A stretch of 64,000 bases of DNA from Davidsoniella eucalypti (Eukaryota; Ascomycota; Sordariomycetes; Microascales; Ceratocystidaceae): NCBI GenBank assembly GCA_004009845.1, contig RMBW01000019.1:62001-126000 (forward strand), written 5' to 3'. The first letter of the stretch is position 1, and every line of letters begins with the position of its first letter. The notes under the pieces are model-generated. The model did not search any database, had not been told where the DNA came from, and saw only the letters and a program-made list of their open reading frames with translations. A program made the position numbers and the translations under genes. Shown piece after piece: positions 48,856 to 59,553 of the stretch.

Positions 48856-49837
48856 TAAGACGACCTTAGTTGTAGGGAAAACGGGCTCTGCGGAAACTTA
48901 TACGATCCAAAATTAACGGTACCCACAACCTCATACATGTACGCTGAGCGACGCAGAGACGGCTTCCCAGATCTTGTCTAGCTCCTTCTAGGCCAAGGAT
49001 AGGGGTGTCAGTGTACTGATAAGGAATTTGAACAAACGAGGAATTCGCTCGTCTAGTTGCAGGTGTGCGCCGAGCAAGGCTTGAGAGCAAGGATATACTC
49101 AATCTCTGGCAGAATGTAACAATGGCGACTGTTGCCACTGCAGAGAGTGAACAGTGCAGTTGCAAAAGCGATTTTCAGGTGGTATTCAAGCAGTATAGGG
49201 CCGCTCAGTAGTCTCGAGCAACGGGGTCACAGCTTGTATCGTAGTAGCAACACAGTCGCTGCTAGGGCAAGGATGGGTGGATGGGAGGGTGTATTGGACC
49301 AGTACTGGCGTATACAACTGTAGTTATGTGTATGTTAGGCGGAGGAGGCAGATAAAACAAAGACAAATCCGATATGTCTACTCCAGTAATGGATGTAGTG
49401 CTATAGTATGTCAGTATATATGACTATGACATCTTACTGGATGGCCTTTGCCACCAAAGTCGCAGCATTAGTAGCAGTCTCTATAGTGTACCTTTATGAT
49501 AGTATAGTGCCACTATTACGAATAATATTCGCAATTATATTCGCAATTAATGTTGCAGTCCAGCTTGAAATGCGAGAAATCTAAAACTCGGCACAGCAAC
49601 CAAGCTGAGAGTACCGTTTGTGGTGATTGTAAATTCGAAGTGATTGTGAGGTAGCGCGTACTAAATCAGAGCTAAACGCGCGATGTTGTCTACTAGCAAA
49701 ACTCATATAATCAGTCAGCAGCAGACATCTAGCACCATGATAGCACACTACAATGAGACATTCTGCGGTAGATCTTGCTTTCTTTCTTACCGGTGGAGCG
49801 GCAACAAACAGAGTTATCATTTAACCAGCGGTTCTAA
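48856..49837. other. Upstream region of the GH17 gene
   Basis: About 1 kb before the GH17 start and before the orphan ORF. It contains no gene with support. Short A/T-rich repeats (aattatattcgcaatta) occur near 49525-49550. Confidence 0.45.
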
Positions 49838-50236
49838 ATGGCTCGTGAGGTGACGCTAGGATTATGGCACAAGATTATTGATGGGGCCTTATGGCAAATT
49901 GCTGAAAAGGACAAAGGCTCTCCTTATGACGGTCTGATTAAGAGGGTCTCCTTGAGACGGGATGAGTTATGGAACTTGAAGCGTAACCAAAACTCCTTAA
50001 ATAGTGCATATATGATCGATCTAAAGCACAGTTTGTTAGCCATACAGAACCACTATGCATATTTTAGTGCTTATAACCAGCCACAGCCTCTTGACCGTAA
50101 TATCAAGTGGTTTTTGTCCTTGGATTCGGACCCAGCGGTAGCTACAGACGAAACGCCATTTGTAACAACAGCAGAAGATAGTAATATAAATATGCAAAGT
50201 ATTTTACTTCGCCAATCGTGGTGGCACTGCCGTTGA
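49838..50236 (+). CDS. Orphan hypothetical protein or gene fragment
   Basis: An ATG in good context (aaATGgct) opens a 132-codon frame reading MAREVTLGLWHKIIDGALW and ending RQSWWHCR. Composition is protein-like: mixed charged and hydrophobic residues, three Trp in the first 50 residues, and a predicted helical central part (SLRRDELWNLKRN). I recognise no domain, signal peptide or membrane segment. The C-terminal 30 residues are weaker. Stops are frequent in all frames downstream, so it may be the remaining 5' part of a decayed gene or a lineage-specific small gene. It sits in a gene-poor stretch next to short repeats. Confidence is low because there is no family match and no intron evidence. 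Confidence 0.35.
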   Translation: MAREVTLGLWHKIIDGALWQIAEKDKGSPYDGLIKRVSLRRDELWNLKRNQNSLNSAYMIDLKHSLLAIQNHYAYFSAYNQPQPLDRNIKWFLSLDSDPAVATDETPFVTTAEDSNINMQSILLRQSWWHCR

Positions 50237-51224
50237 GCCTCAAGCCATCTTTTCCAAGCACTCTTTCTAGCCTGCCCCTGCAACAAAAAAGAAAGGCTTG
50301 AAGAAGAAAAAGATAGCTAAATTTACTACATCCGACGATCATGTTTTGAGAGGGATCCAAGTTACGACAATCAAAGCCGTACTTCTAAGCCCTTGTGAGG
50401 AATACTGATAAGAAATAAGAGAAAACAAAACGAGAGACCCGCGGAGCAATGCCTTGTCTACTAAGACAGCACAGCCACCTTCTAGAAATAGCACTTGTCT
50501 TGTCGCGTTGAAGCGTTTCCAGTAGTCTATTGTTTTGCGAGTGATGAGCCTATGACGGACCCTGTACGCATTACGATATACGATGTCCTTTCAAGCATAT
50601 TGAAACCATTTGAAAGTAGGAGCGGAAAACGACACAACTTACCTTTTCATCCAGCCTAAAGCCACTTGTGATCCCAAATACTACGCGATTATGGCGGTTA
50701 TATATGTATGTAATTGCTCGCAGTTTGTCCGGCCGAGATAATTCGAGGAAATCGTCGTGCTATGAGAGCGAGCGGTTCAATGCACGAACCTGGAGGTATT
50801 TAGCAGACTTTGCGTATTATATGGTGCACTAGATTTGTTTGCTGAAAGAAAAAGAAAAAACAGGCGAATCCTAAATTGTCGCTATGGTCAGTAACCAAGT
50901 AACTAGTGGAATTGGAGAATCGTTCTCAGCGGGGGTCGTAAACGAAGTAAACAAAGAAAACAAGATAAAATAAAGATACTGAACGGACCTGATGCATGGA
51001 TAAATGTCAGAAAAAGCAGTCGGTCAAAGCTTTGGCAAAAAGACTTGACTATCAGGGAAAAAGAAGAAGAAAAAAGGAGGCCTAGTGGTCGAGGAAATAT
51101 TTTATGCTAAATAGAAACAAAAAGATTGGAAAGTACTTACTTCGTCTCTCCATACATCTTTCAGGCTATTGCCTAGGAGCCATTCTTCGCGACGTGACAC
51201 CTTTTTGCCCACAGTGTGCTTGGG

Positions 51225-51283
51225 TTTTTTTTTTTTTTTTTTTTATTCATTAATCTTATGGAGCTGTGGAGCTATGAAGATGT
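51225..51283. repeat. Poly(T)-headed dispersed repeat, copy 1
   Basis: Twenty T (51225-51244) precede a 39-base sequence (51245-51283) beginning attcattaatcttatggagc. Read on the minus strand, the element ends in poly(A), like the 3' end of a retroposed sequence. Only this short part is shared with copy 2. Confidence 0.7.
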
Positions 51284-52124
51284 TCTTGGTTGGATTTGAT
51301 TTGATTATATTTAACGTCTACCTAAATCACAAAGATCAAACGACGCCGAACTGATTGTCGGACAGATATTCAATGTCCTCCTCGACAAACTCAATAGCTT
51401 TGTATGAACGGGACGACCCCATCTCCTAACCCGGAAGGACTGATGGTCCATACCTCCACTAAGAGCAGCAAAATAAACAAAATAAAAAACTGTGCCTCCC
51501 CAAAAGACAGACCCACAAACCCAGCTCCCTAAGTGGAGCTACCATCCCCACTAATAATTTGGCGTGCATATGTGATATAAATCGCCACAGCTCAACTATA
51601 CACAGTATAAAGGACACTGCTATACTTCGCATTTACGTGGCTCCAAAAGTCTAGTTGTTCCGTGTACATACATATATCTGTATATAGTACATTCACACTG
51701 CCGTAACAGTAGCAACAGTAACCGTAACTCTATTGACTAGTAAATTGTTACATCGATATTAGATACACATTTAACCAATACTTCGACAGTTCGCTTTTAA
51801 CATAGCCTAGTCTATAATCCTAGTTCTGTGGATTATACAACTATAATTCAAGGAATGGATACTAGTTAGAGTTACTTTCAGTTAACCATATTCGTAGCCA
51901 ACCGCTTAAATGGCAAAGGAAATCTAGATATTATGCAAACAACAAAATAAGGTATGGTGGGAAACAAAGCTTTATATGCCTTACTTATGCAGGCCGAATA
52001 ACGATACCAGCTTTATTCGCTTGTTCAGGAATCTTGGTACATTTTTAAGAACTCTAGTGAACAACAGTGCTGAAATGTTTTTACCTGTATCATGCAGGGG
52101 TTTCATAGCAGTTATGATAAATTC

Positions 52125-52174
52125 TTTTTTTTTTAATTCATTAATCTTATGGAGCTATAGAGCTATGAAGATGT
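52125..52174. repeat. Poly(T)-headed dispersed repeat, copy 2
   Basis: Ten T (52125-52134) and then the same 39-base sequence (52136-52174) in the same orientation, about 890 bases from copy 1. It differs at two bases, both G in copy 1 and A here (CpA to TpA on the other strand). Confidence 0.7.
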
Positions 52175-53003
52175 CTGTTTTCATGAGTTGTAACTGTCTC
52201 AATAGATAATTAGTCATAATCTGTTGTTCTTGTGTTTAAAACAAGTGGTGACATATTTGACTATGTATCTAGTATACAATGTGCAAGGTTTCTCTTTTTT
52301 AGATAAAAAAAAGAAATCTGTCTGGTATTCAGTCCAGCCTTTATGTCCTCTCGAACTACATGTACATAGTATTCGCGTTCTACATGCTTGGATAGGCAAT
52401 GTCTTCTTTTTGTCCCTTTAAAAGACCACCAACATCAATACATCATTGGTAAGGTGACACTTTATATACAGGTAAACACCGCGACATTTCTGTGTATTCG
52501 AGGACACTATATGTATATACTCTGTGATATGTCACCTAGTAATACATACATATCATACTATCATCTATTGTATGAAAACGTGATAAGATGTATCCTTCGG
52601 GCCAAATGATTACATCACTTCGACAACGTTACTAACGACATGTCCTCGGCACAGTAACATAATCATACACTTTTATAAAGCTTGACAACCAATTTACCTC
52701 GTATTCAAAGCCATTGAATAGACAATGGTCCTCTTATCTTATAAGTCTAGTTACAATAGAGCTCACTTGAACACATATAAATGACAAATATCAAGTACGC
52801 ATTAGCTTTGTACACACATGTATATTTAATTACCAAACCAAAGTAATATTGAATATACAACACCAAACAAACAAAGTACAACTACAGCAGCAACTCATGA
52901 TAGCAACCGGAACTCTGTAAATATTTAAACATAAAAAAATAAAAATAAAAAATAAAACTATGCCACCTCCCAGATCCTAAACAAATATTGGGTATAACCG
53001 ATG

Positions 53004-54116
53004 CTAATGCGTTACCTTTCCCATCTCTCTCCAACTCATCACCCGGCACCGTGTCCACGGGCGAGTAACGCCTTGATTTCTAGCATGTGCTGCCCATAGC
53101 CAGGTTTGTTGCCGTGCATCATTCAACAGCTCAACAGCTCTCCACAGCTGACCAGCCTCGATGGCATCATCTACAGGAACCTCGAAATATTCTCTCGTTG
53201 CCGTTAGGAACAGTTTATCACTAGGTCCTTCCTGTCGACAGCCAGCAACATAATCATGAAGGCTGATTCCCACAGGAGTCTTCGGCCAGGGTGCAGGGCG
53301 GAGAAATTCAGGTCGTACAACGACATATAGAGCAGTGAGTTCGCTCCAGAGATTCAAAAGGCCGCCTAAACTAACGCCATTGTAAAACAGGCCGCCATCG
53401 GCACATGGGCCTGGCCACATTATTCCGAGGTGGCGGAGAGCTTTCAAGCCTTGCAGCTGATGCAAGCTGTCAAAGTTCAATCCTGCAGCCGATGCAGCTG
53501 CCACCAGACTGCATGGTCGTTGCCAGCCATGTTCAAGAATCACCAATTCCGAATTGGCATCCACACGACGGCCACTCAATGACCAAGAACTCCAAGGTGA
53601 TGACTGGAGCATCAATGGGACATTCGGTTCATACGTCCTCAAGATGCCGTGTGATTGCATGCGAGCGATGGCAGCTGAGGACCGCCTACATGTGACCTTC
53701 AGGGCTGCAAGAGTTCCAAACAAGGCATCTCGGGGTGTTGTTTGTCTCTCAGGCCCGTCTCGGTGTAAAAATACACGCGATGATCCAGATGACGCTACTG
53801 TCCCTCGAGGTAGATGGGCAGGGTAGACGTCAGTTTCTAAGTCGTCGTTGTCTGAGTCACAGTCAAACTGGCGGTGGCTTTTTCGAGTGCCACTACGCAC
53901 GAGTGTAGCATGGTAGGCTCCGGCCGGAAGTCCGCTAGAAACACTAATGGAGAGATCCCATATATAATCTTGAAGTTCCAGAGGTAGACTGGGGAATTGC
54001 GGGAACGAGTCCAAAGGCTGGGCGACTTCCTGGTGACTAATGAGACTGTCCGCTGTCTGCGGCCGCCTGCTAGTTAATTTCACCTTATAAACTGAGAACA
54101 AGTTACCAACCAACAT
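53004..54116 (-). CDS. 2EXR domain protein
   Basis: A 370-codon open frame ends at 53004. Near the N-terminus, FPSLPLELQDYIWDLSI (about 42-58) is the signature of the 2EXR domain, an F-box-like module found in large fungal families of unknown function. Later conserved features fit this family: a bulky-hydrophobic core (LKALRHLGIMWPG) and a segment of helices near the C-terminus (AIEAGQLWRAVELLNDARQQ). No catalytic motif is visible. The only in-frame ATG upstream of the domain is at 54116, giving MLVGNLFSVYKVK. That stretch resembles intron sequence (gttaacttag-like branch and a CAG acceptor at 54067), so the true start may lie in an upstream exon. A long pyrimidine-rich leader on this strand (54640-55050) supports a transcript beginning further upstream. 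Confidence 0.8.
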   Translation of the reverse strand: MLVGNLFSVYKVKLTSRRPQTADSLISHQEVAQPLDSFPQFPSLPLELQDYIWDLSISVSSGLPAGAYHATLVRSGTRKSHRQFDCDSDNDDLETDVYPAHLPRGTVASSGSSRVFLHRDGPERQTTPRDALFGTLAALKVTCRRSSAAIARMQSHGILRTYEPNVPLMLQSSPWSSWSLSGRRVDANSELVILEHGWQRPCSLVAAASAAGLNFDSLHQLQGLKALRHLGIMWPGPCADGGLFYNGVSLGGLLNLWSELTALYVVVRPEFLRPAPWPKTPVGISLHDYVAGCRQEGPSDKLFLTATREYFEVPVDDAIEAGQLWRAVELLNDARQQTWLWAAHARNQGVTRPWTRCRVMSWREMGKVTH

Positions 54117-56682
54117 TATGAGAAATTAAAATGCGAGTAATTTGTAGGCTCATATACCTGCTCTTTGTCGTCGATCCCTGGCAAGCGAGTAGAGTGGAAA
54201 CCGGCACACTGTACCAATAGGGTTAAGCGGACCCTAACACGCCGACTGAAAAGAACAGTCAGTGAAGCAAAATCGTCCAGCGTTTGCCTCTTTAGTCATG
54301 TGCTTGATCGAATCAACGCCCAGCAAGAATGCTCGCCTGCTACAAGATTCACAATATCCAGTATTGGTAGAATTATAGACGGCTTGCGAATTATGAGTAG
54401 ATTCTGCTGTGCGACAACATCCGAGACTGATCACAGTCGAAATGGGGCCAAAAAGACCTCGATCAAGTGATAGCTCAACTTTATTCCAAACCAAGGAAGA
54501 TAAATAGAATGAAAATACGCTGAAAATTCGCAGCCTAGTAGATCGAGGTCTGGAATAAGTGGAAAAGGGGGAACGCCGAAAAGACTTGTAGATGATAAAA
54601 TAATCCACACTTAGCGATACGTGTTCTAGAACAACCAGAGAACATCTACCACGGTAAACAAGAATGAGAGTCAAAAAAAAGAGAGAAAAAAAGAATAAAG
54701 TAAAGTGTGTTGATAACGCCGATTGCAAGACAGCCGTAGAAAGAATGGAATGAAAATAATAATAAAATGAAAAAAAAAAATCGGAATACACAGAAAAAGA
54801 GAAGGAAAAAAAATGTTGTTGCCGAGGACGTTGCGATGGACATGAACCCAAATATATGTAGTAGAACAAGAGGATTGAAGCCCACGAAATCAATACGCTT
54901 ACGAGGAAATTCTTCTTCGCAAAAGAAAAAAAAAATTAAACATTTAAATACGAAGAACTAGCAAAAGTTCAAGCTACGTTATCTAGCATGATCGTAAAAA
55001 GAACAAGACAAGAAAAGAAAAGAAAAAAAAGAAAAAAAAGAAAAAAAAGATACCCCATACCTTGCGCCCAGACTCGAATGCAACCAGCCATGCAACAACC
55101 TCCCTAATAGTAAACTAGTGAATAGCCTGCCATCCTGTTGATCAACTAAACCTCAAACCCCCCCCGCTGGATAAGACTACATCAATGTTCATAAGATGCT
55201 GCAAAACTGGTGATGTTTTCGATGCCGTTTATTATATATAATATCTGGGTGTACATCGAGCTTTGTATCTGAAGAAGAAAGAAAATAGTTCGGTATCTGT
55301 GTTGATAGCGGCATTTAGACACGCGTTTTGGATTACTTGGACCTCTTAAGCGTTAATAACGAACCTTCAAAGCTGGAGCTTCAGCCCTGTTTGGCCCTGG
55401 CTTCTTTGATTGATACATATACTTATGCAGTATAACTGTACGTATATTTGACTTCTCAGTTGAGCGATGACTAATATATGGCTGCTACCTAGTACATGGA
55501 TTTTCTTCCTTTTTTGCTTGTTCATGATGTTATAATATCTATCGTGTCATCAACCTTATTAGCATGGCTTACATTCTTCATATTTTAGTGCTGGTACGAA
55601 CATTACACCACTAATGCTTTGTATATATATCTTCCCAAAAATGGGTGTTAGGGTTTGTTCCAACTCATAGTAGTCAGGCGTATCGTGATACTACGTAGTA
55701 ATAGCAACAAAAGATCTATAACTAACTCTATTACACCTAATAAAATACCTATCAGGTGCTCAGCGCAATGCCAAGGTTTGCTCAGAATCACGGCATATGG
55801 CGGATATGGGTTCCTGCACAGACAGTCTTCACTTGAAGCAACCTGTCTTAAGAATTATGGAATACATACAGAGTACGCAGCTAACTAACAAGTAAGTACT
55901 AGTCATTCCCGGTATGGCACGGACCGGGTTTCCCGTGGGAGTTCGTTTCCCGTTGAAATGACCCGGACTTCTTCCAACCCATCCATCGCCTTCTATTTCT
56001 CGCCCGCTTTTTGTGATGGTGAAACTCTAGTTCTTAGTTACCAATCTCATCGTCCTGAAATTTGTCCTACTGAAGAATAATAATAAAACGAGGCGATCCT
56101 ACCACCCACTAGAAGGCAAAGCTGTTGATGGGTTAAAGCTCCTTCATTGAGCCAAGCTGAAAAAAAATCACCCACAATAGTATACATCATACCGCATTGT
56201 TTGTTTCCGACCTTCCTATCCAAATTAGCAAGTCATGCTATGCTTTGCATGAATTTAATCAACAATGAGGAGGTAGTGTCCGTGTGTTCTAGAATCACAC
56301 AAACAAAATGGCACTATATATTCAAAGCCTCCCACTTCCGTGATGAGGTGGCCTTTTGGAGGCTGAATGTCTACTTCTCATCAAGAACAGGCCTTTTTTC
56401 CTTTTTTTTCTTCTTTTTCTCTGGCGGATTAAGTCTTCCTATCTGTCGTTGTGATGGGTTGATTACGTGTAGTAACATACATTTGAGACGCAGAAGACCT
56501 AGGAATAATACTGAATTTATAACTGTACTACTAATACAAAAAACTATACTGTGAGCTACTTACTGCCATAAACCTGCAGTAGCAGAAACAAATACAAATA
56601 TTGTGGTCCCGTGTCGCCAATACATAGAGCCAAAACCAGTAGGTGTTAATATATACTTTCGTTAGTGTCACTCTCAACCTGT
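54117..56682. other. 2.6-kb region upstream of the 2EXR gene
   Basis: Plus-strand purine-rich, A-run sequence (54640-55050) is pyrimidine-rich in the direction of the 2EXR gene and probably its promoter and leader. The open frame 54234-54893 on the minus strand reflects this low complexity (Phe/Ser-rich, no ATG) and is not a gene. The remainder, to the 3' end of the ACC-synthase-like gene, is A/T-rich apart from a G/C-rich island at 55924-55966. Confidence 0.45.
55924..55966. promoter_or_regulatory. G/C-rich island with direct and inverted repeats
   Basis: GTTTCCCGT occurs twice (55928-55936 and 55945-55953), framed by an inverted pair CCGGGT (55924-55929) and ACCCGG (55961-55966). It stands out from A/T-rich surroundings. 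A binding site for a CGG-recognising zinc-cluster factor is possible but unproven. Confidence 0.3.
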
Positions 56683-57999
56683 TCAGAACTTTGGTGCAGT
56701 CATCTTGACAGTTTCACCTCTCAGGGTCTTTAATACACGATCTAGTCCTTCTTTCAAAGTGAAATCGTCCATAGCAAAAACAATACGGTACCATCCAGGC
56801 TGTTCGGCTCCGAAGTTAGCGCCCGAGGCGAGGAAGACGTGGTTGTCGAGTAAAGAATCCGTGATTTCATCGTTTATATTGTCAGACTTGACGCTCTTAG
56901 AATGGTGCTTAAGATACACATCACTGAGCTTGACCCAAATGAAAAACCCGGCGTTGGCGCCATGTGCATAATCGATATCATTCTCTCGTGCCCATCGAGC
57001 AACAGTAGCAAATCGGTCCGAAAGTCGTGTGTTGTTCTCGGCAATGTAGTTATCCACCCAGGCATCATCTTCAAAGATCTTGCAGGTCATGATGTCAGCT
57101 AGTGAAGATACCGAACTGTACAACGATGTGGAGACCAAAGCTAATCTCAAAGGCTCGTTGTGTTGATCGATGATCATGCCCACACGAATTCCATTGGCAC
57201 CAAAGTCTTTGGACATTCCCCATAGAACATGGACTAGTTTCGGGTCGATAATGCCTTGTGTCTGTATAGAAAGGCACGATACAAATTCGGCAGGTGTTGT
57301 TTCGATGTCGATCTTGTTTTCCCAGACCGAAAGACCGTAAAGTTCATCTGCAATAAGATGAATGCTATACTTTTGGCACAGTGCCATGATAGCTTTGATA
57401 GTCTCGAGTGGATAGCATCGGCCAAGCGGGTTGTGTGGATTGCACATCATGAAGGCAGCAACACGCTTCCCCCGAGCTTGAGTCTCTAATATGGCCGCCT
57501 CGTATCGGTTGACAGCCTCCAAGCCGAGTGCATCGTTGTCTCCAAATGCCACAGATACAACTTCAGCCATAGGGCGCAGAGCTAGATCTGGCTGGAAGGT
57601 GCCGTAGTATGGCTGGCCGAGAAGCCACACGTCACCAGGATTTGTCACCATCCATGATAGTTGTTCGATAGCAGCGCTGCACCCATTTGTAACGAGGATA
57701 TGTTCCGGTGATACCGGAGTCACCGGGGTGTATTTGCGATTGAGAAATGCAGATAGTGCCCGCTTGGTTCGATGTGAGCCGCTAGGTCCATCGCCATACG
57801 TAAAGGTATGAGAGGAGATATCTTCGGGCTTGGGGAGCTTCTCGGTAATGATAGAGTGCATCAATGAGTTTTCGGCAACACCAAGACTAACGTAGCCTGC
57901 TGGGTTTGTGTCGGGATGCCAGACATCGCCGATGACCTCCCATATCTTGGCAAGGGCGGTCTTGCACGCAACAGCTTCAGCGCGGTGAGACAAAGCCAT
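56683..57999 (-). CDS. ACC synthase-like PLP-dependent aminotransferase (class I/II)
   Basis: A single 438-codon exon starts at an ATG in good context (atcATGgct). It is a fold-type I PLP enzyme. Landmarks are YVSLGVAENSLMH near 36-48, FTYGDGPSG at 66-74, CNPHNPLG at 186-193, ADELYG at 217-222, the PLP-binding Lys264 in WGMSKDFGANGIRVG, and the substrate-carboxylate Arg405 in PGWYRIVF. The order and sequences resemble 1-aminocyclopropane-1-carboxylate synthase and its fungal relatives more than aspartate aminotransferase. True ACC synthase makes the ethylene precursor from S-adenosylmethionine, but many fungal homologues are aminotransferases or lyases of unknown substrate. All catalytic positions I checked are present. 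The nearest neighbours, a 2EXR protein and an acyltransferase, do not define a pathway. Confidence 0.92.
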   Translation of the reverse strand: MALSHRAEAVACKTALAKIWEVIGDVWHPDTNPAGYVSLGVAENSLMHSIITEKLPKPEDISSHTFTYGDGPSGSHRTKRALSAFLNRKYTPVTPVSPEHILVTNGCSAAIEQLSWMVTNPGDVWLLGQPYYGTFQPDLALRPMAEVVSVAFGDNDALGLEAVNRYEAAILETQARGKRVAAFMMCNPHNPLGRCYPLETIKAIMALCQKYSIHLIADELYGLSVWENKIDIETTPAEFVSCLSIQTQGIIDPKLVHVLWGMSKDFGANGIRVGMIIDQHNEPLRLALVSTSLYSSVSSLADIMTCKIFEDDAWVDNYIAENNTRLSDRFATVARWARENDIDYAHGANAGFFIWVKLSDVYLKHHSKSVKSDNINDEITDSLLDNHVFLASGANFGAEQPGWYRIVFAMDDFTLKEGLDRVLKTLRGETVKMTAPKF

Positions 58000-59525
58000 G
58001 ATGATTTGCGTGTAGCTATCAAGTCCGAGAACGAATATCCTGTGATGGTGTCAGTCATATACACATGGACAAGTGCGGACTGCATGTGAGTAATTTCTAC
58101 GCCGCGGGCAGTTTGGTCATCGTACAGTAGAGGTTGTATTTGATTTGTGATTGTGGTATAGCAGTTATATCAACAATGGAGGGTGGATATTGACATAGAC
58201 AAGTCATATACTAATAGTGTATAGACAGGAAAGAATAGGTTGTTGAGTGGATATGTTATTGAAGTCAATAAATACTAGGTCGCATGAGTCTGGGCCGATG
58301 ATACATGGTACGATTTGTTTTTAATCAACGGAGGCTTTTTAGGAATAGTTTTGTTGTTGCGTTGTCTACTAAAATGCGGATTCTCAAGGCAAGCACTATG
58401 GAAGTTACCACCAAAGCGTACTTGGCGAGTGGGTATTCAAGCGTCTAGCAACGTATTCCGTATATAAGGATATCTAAGGACGTTGATGTATGTGTTGTGA
58501 ATTGGCCCACCTGTGTATCTCGGACTACAATACGATTGACCGGTCCCTATACGGATTATAACTCGTGCTTCTCAAATATGGATGGAGCTTGCTACCGTTT
58601 TGTTATACAAAATACAAAACGAACGGCGATTTTTATCAGGCTTGCTATGAACCCTTTTGTTTGAGGCGATTTGTAGCAGGTTAATACGGCAGTAATAGCA
58701 GTAGTTAGCTGTTGCTGTAATTCGGCATCTATATATGTATATACTTTTATTTCGCAGTAATACAGCGGCATATTCCGGACGGAAGCGGCCGGCGGATGCC
58801 ATCTTCCGATCAACTCCCGGGCAGCCAACAGTTACAGGTACGCGCCATATGAATATAGCATATGTAGTGCTATCGCGGCCGTCTCCCTTAGCTTTACAAC
58901 TAATCTTTTTACGATAATTGAAATGGCACTAAAATAACGAGTTAGATGATCAAGTCGGAGAATATGACTTGTATATAGGGCCTCCAAGATATTGATAAAT
59001 ATACTGACGATAGTTAGCTGCCTGTATCGTCATCAGCCATCTAGTTGAGGTTCAAGTTATATTACTTTTTACTACCAAACTGTCGTATAGCCCGTATCCA
59101 GTTTCAGCTGCTATTACATAGAAACGACTACAAATATATACAACTATGATATACTGTGTATCGTGCTATTAGCAACATATCACAGCTCCCGGTATCACTG
59201 TAACACAAGGCTAGAAGATACATCTCTGGCAAGAAAACAGGAGTTGTTACTTATGCCATCACGTATATTCATATTTAATTATACTGAATGTGAGTGCTTG
59301 AACTCTGGAGCTCAGGCCACTGTGGCGAAATTATGTATATCAAAATATCTTGAAAACACAACCAAACAGTTCAGCCTAACCATTCCTCTTCCTTGATATT
59401 GCCGTTCCGACTGGATTTTATCGCTAAGCTGCTCAAAATAGTTTCTTTACTTGTACGATTTGGTTAACGGCGAGAAGAGAAAGTGGGGGTTGATCTATGA
59501 AACAATAATCTAGATTTTCTGAATA

Positions 59526-59553
59526 CGAGGAAAACGAGGAAAACGAGAAAAAC
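59526..59553. repeat. Short cgaggaaaa tandem repeat
   Basis: Three near-identical 9-base units (cgaggaaaa, cgaggaaaa, cgagaaaaa) in tandem within non-coding DNA. Confidence 0.7.

Larger units (their letters stand above)
50237..53003. other. 2.8-kb A/T-rich gene-free region with repeat pair
   Basis: No gene is supported. It contains two copies of a 39-bp sequence, each preceded by a T run, and many TA-rich stretches (51660-51690, 52490-52560). It lies between the orphan ORF and the 2EXR gene's 3' end. Confidence 0.5.

Noticed and set aside
54234..54893. 219-codon minus-strand frame, Phe/Ser/Tyr-rich
   Set aside because: No ATG start; it is translation of the pyrimidine-rich leader of the 2EXR gene.
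56147..56554. 135-codon plus-strand frame next to the ACC-synthase-like gene
   Set aside because: Starts with TTG and contains a poly-Phe run from a T-rich tract; no domain.
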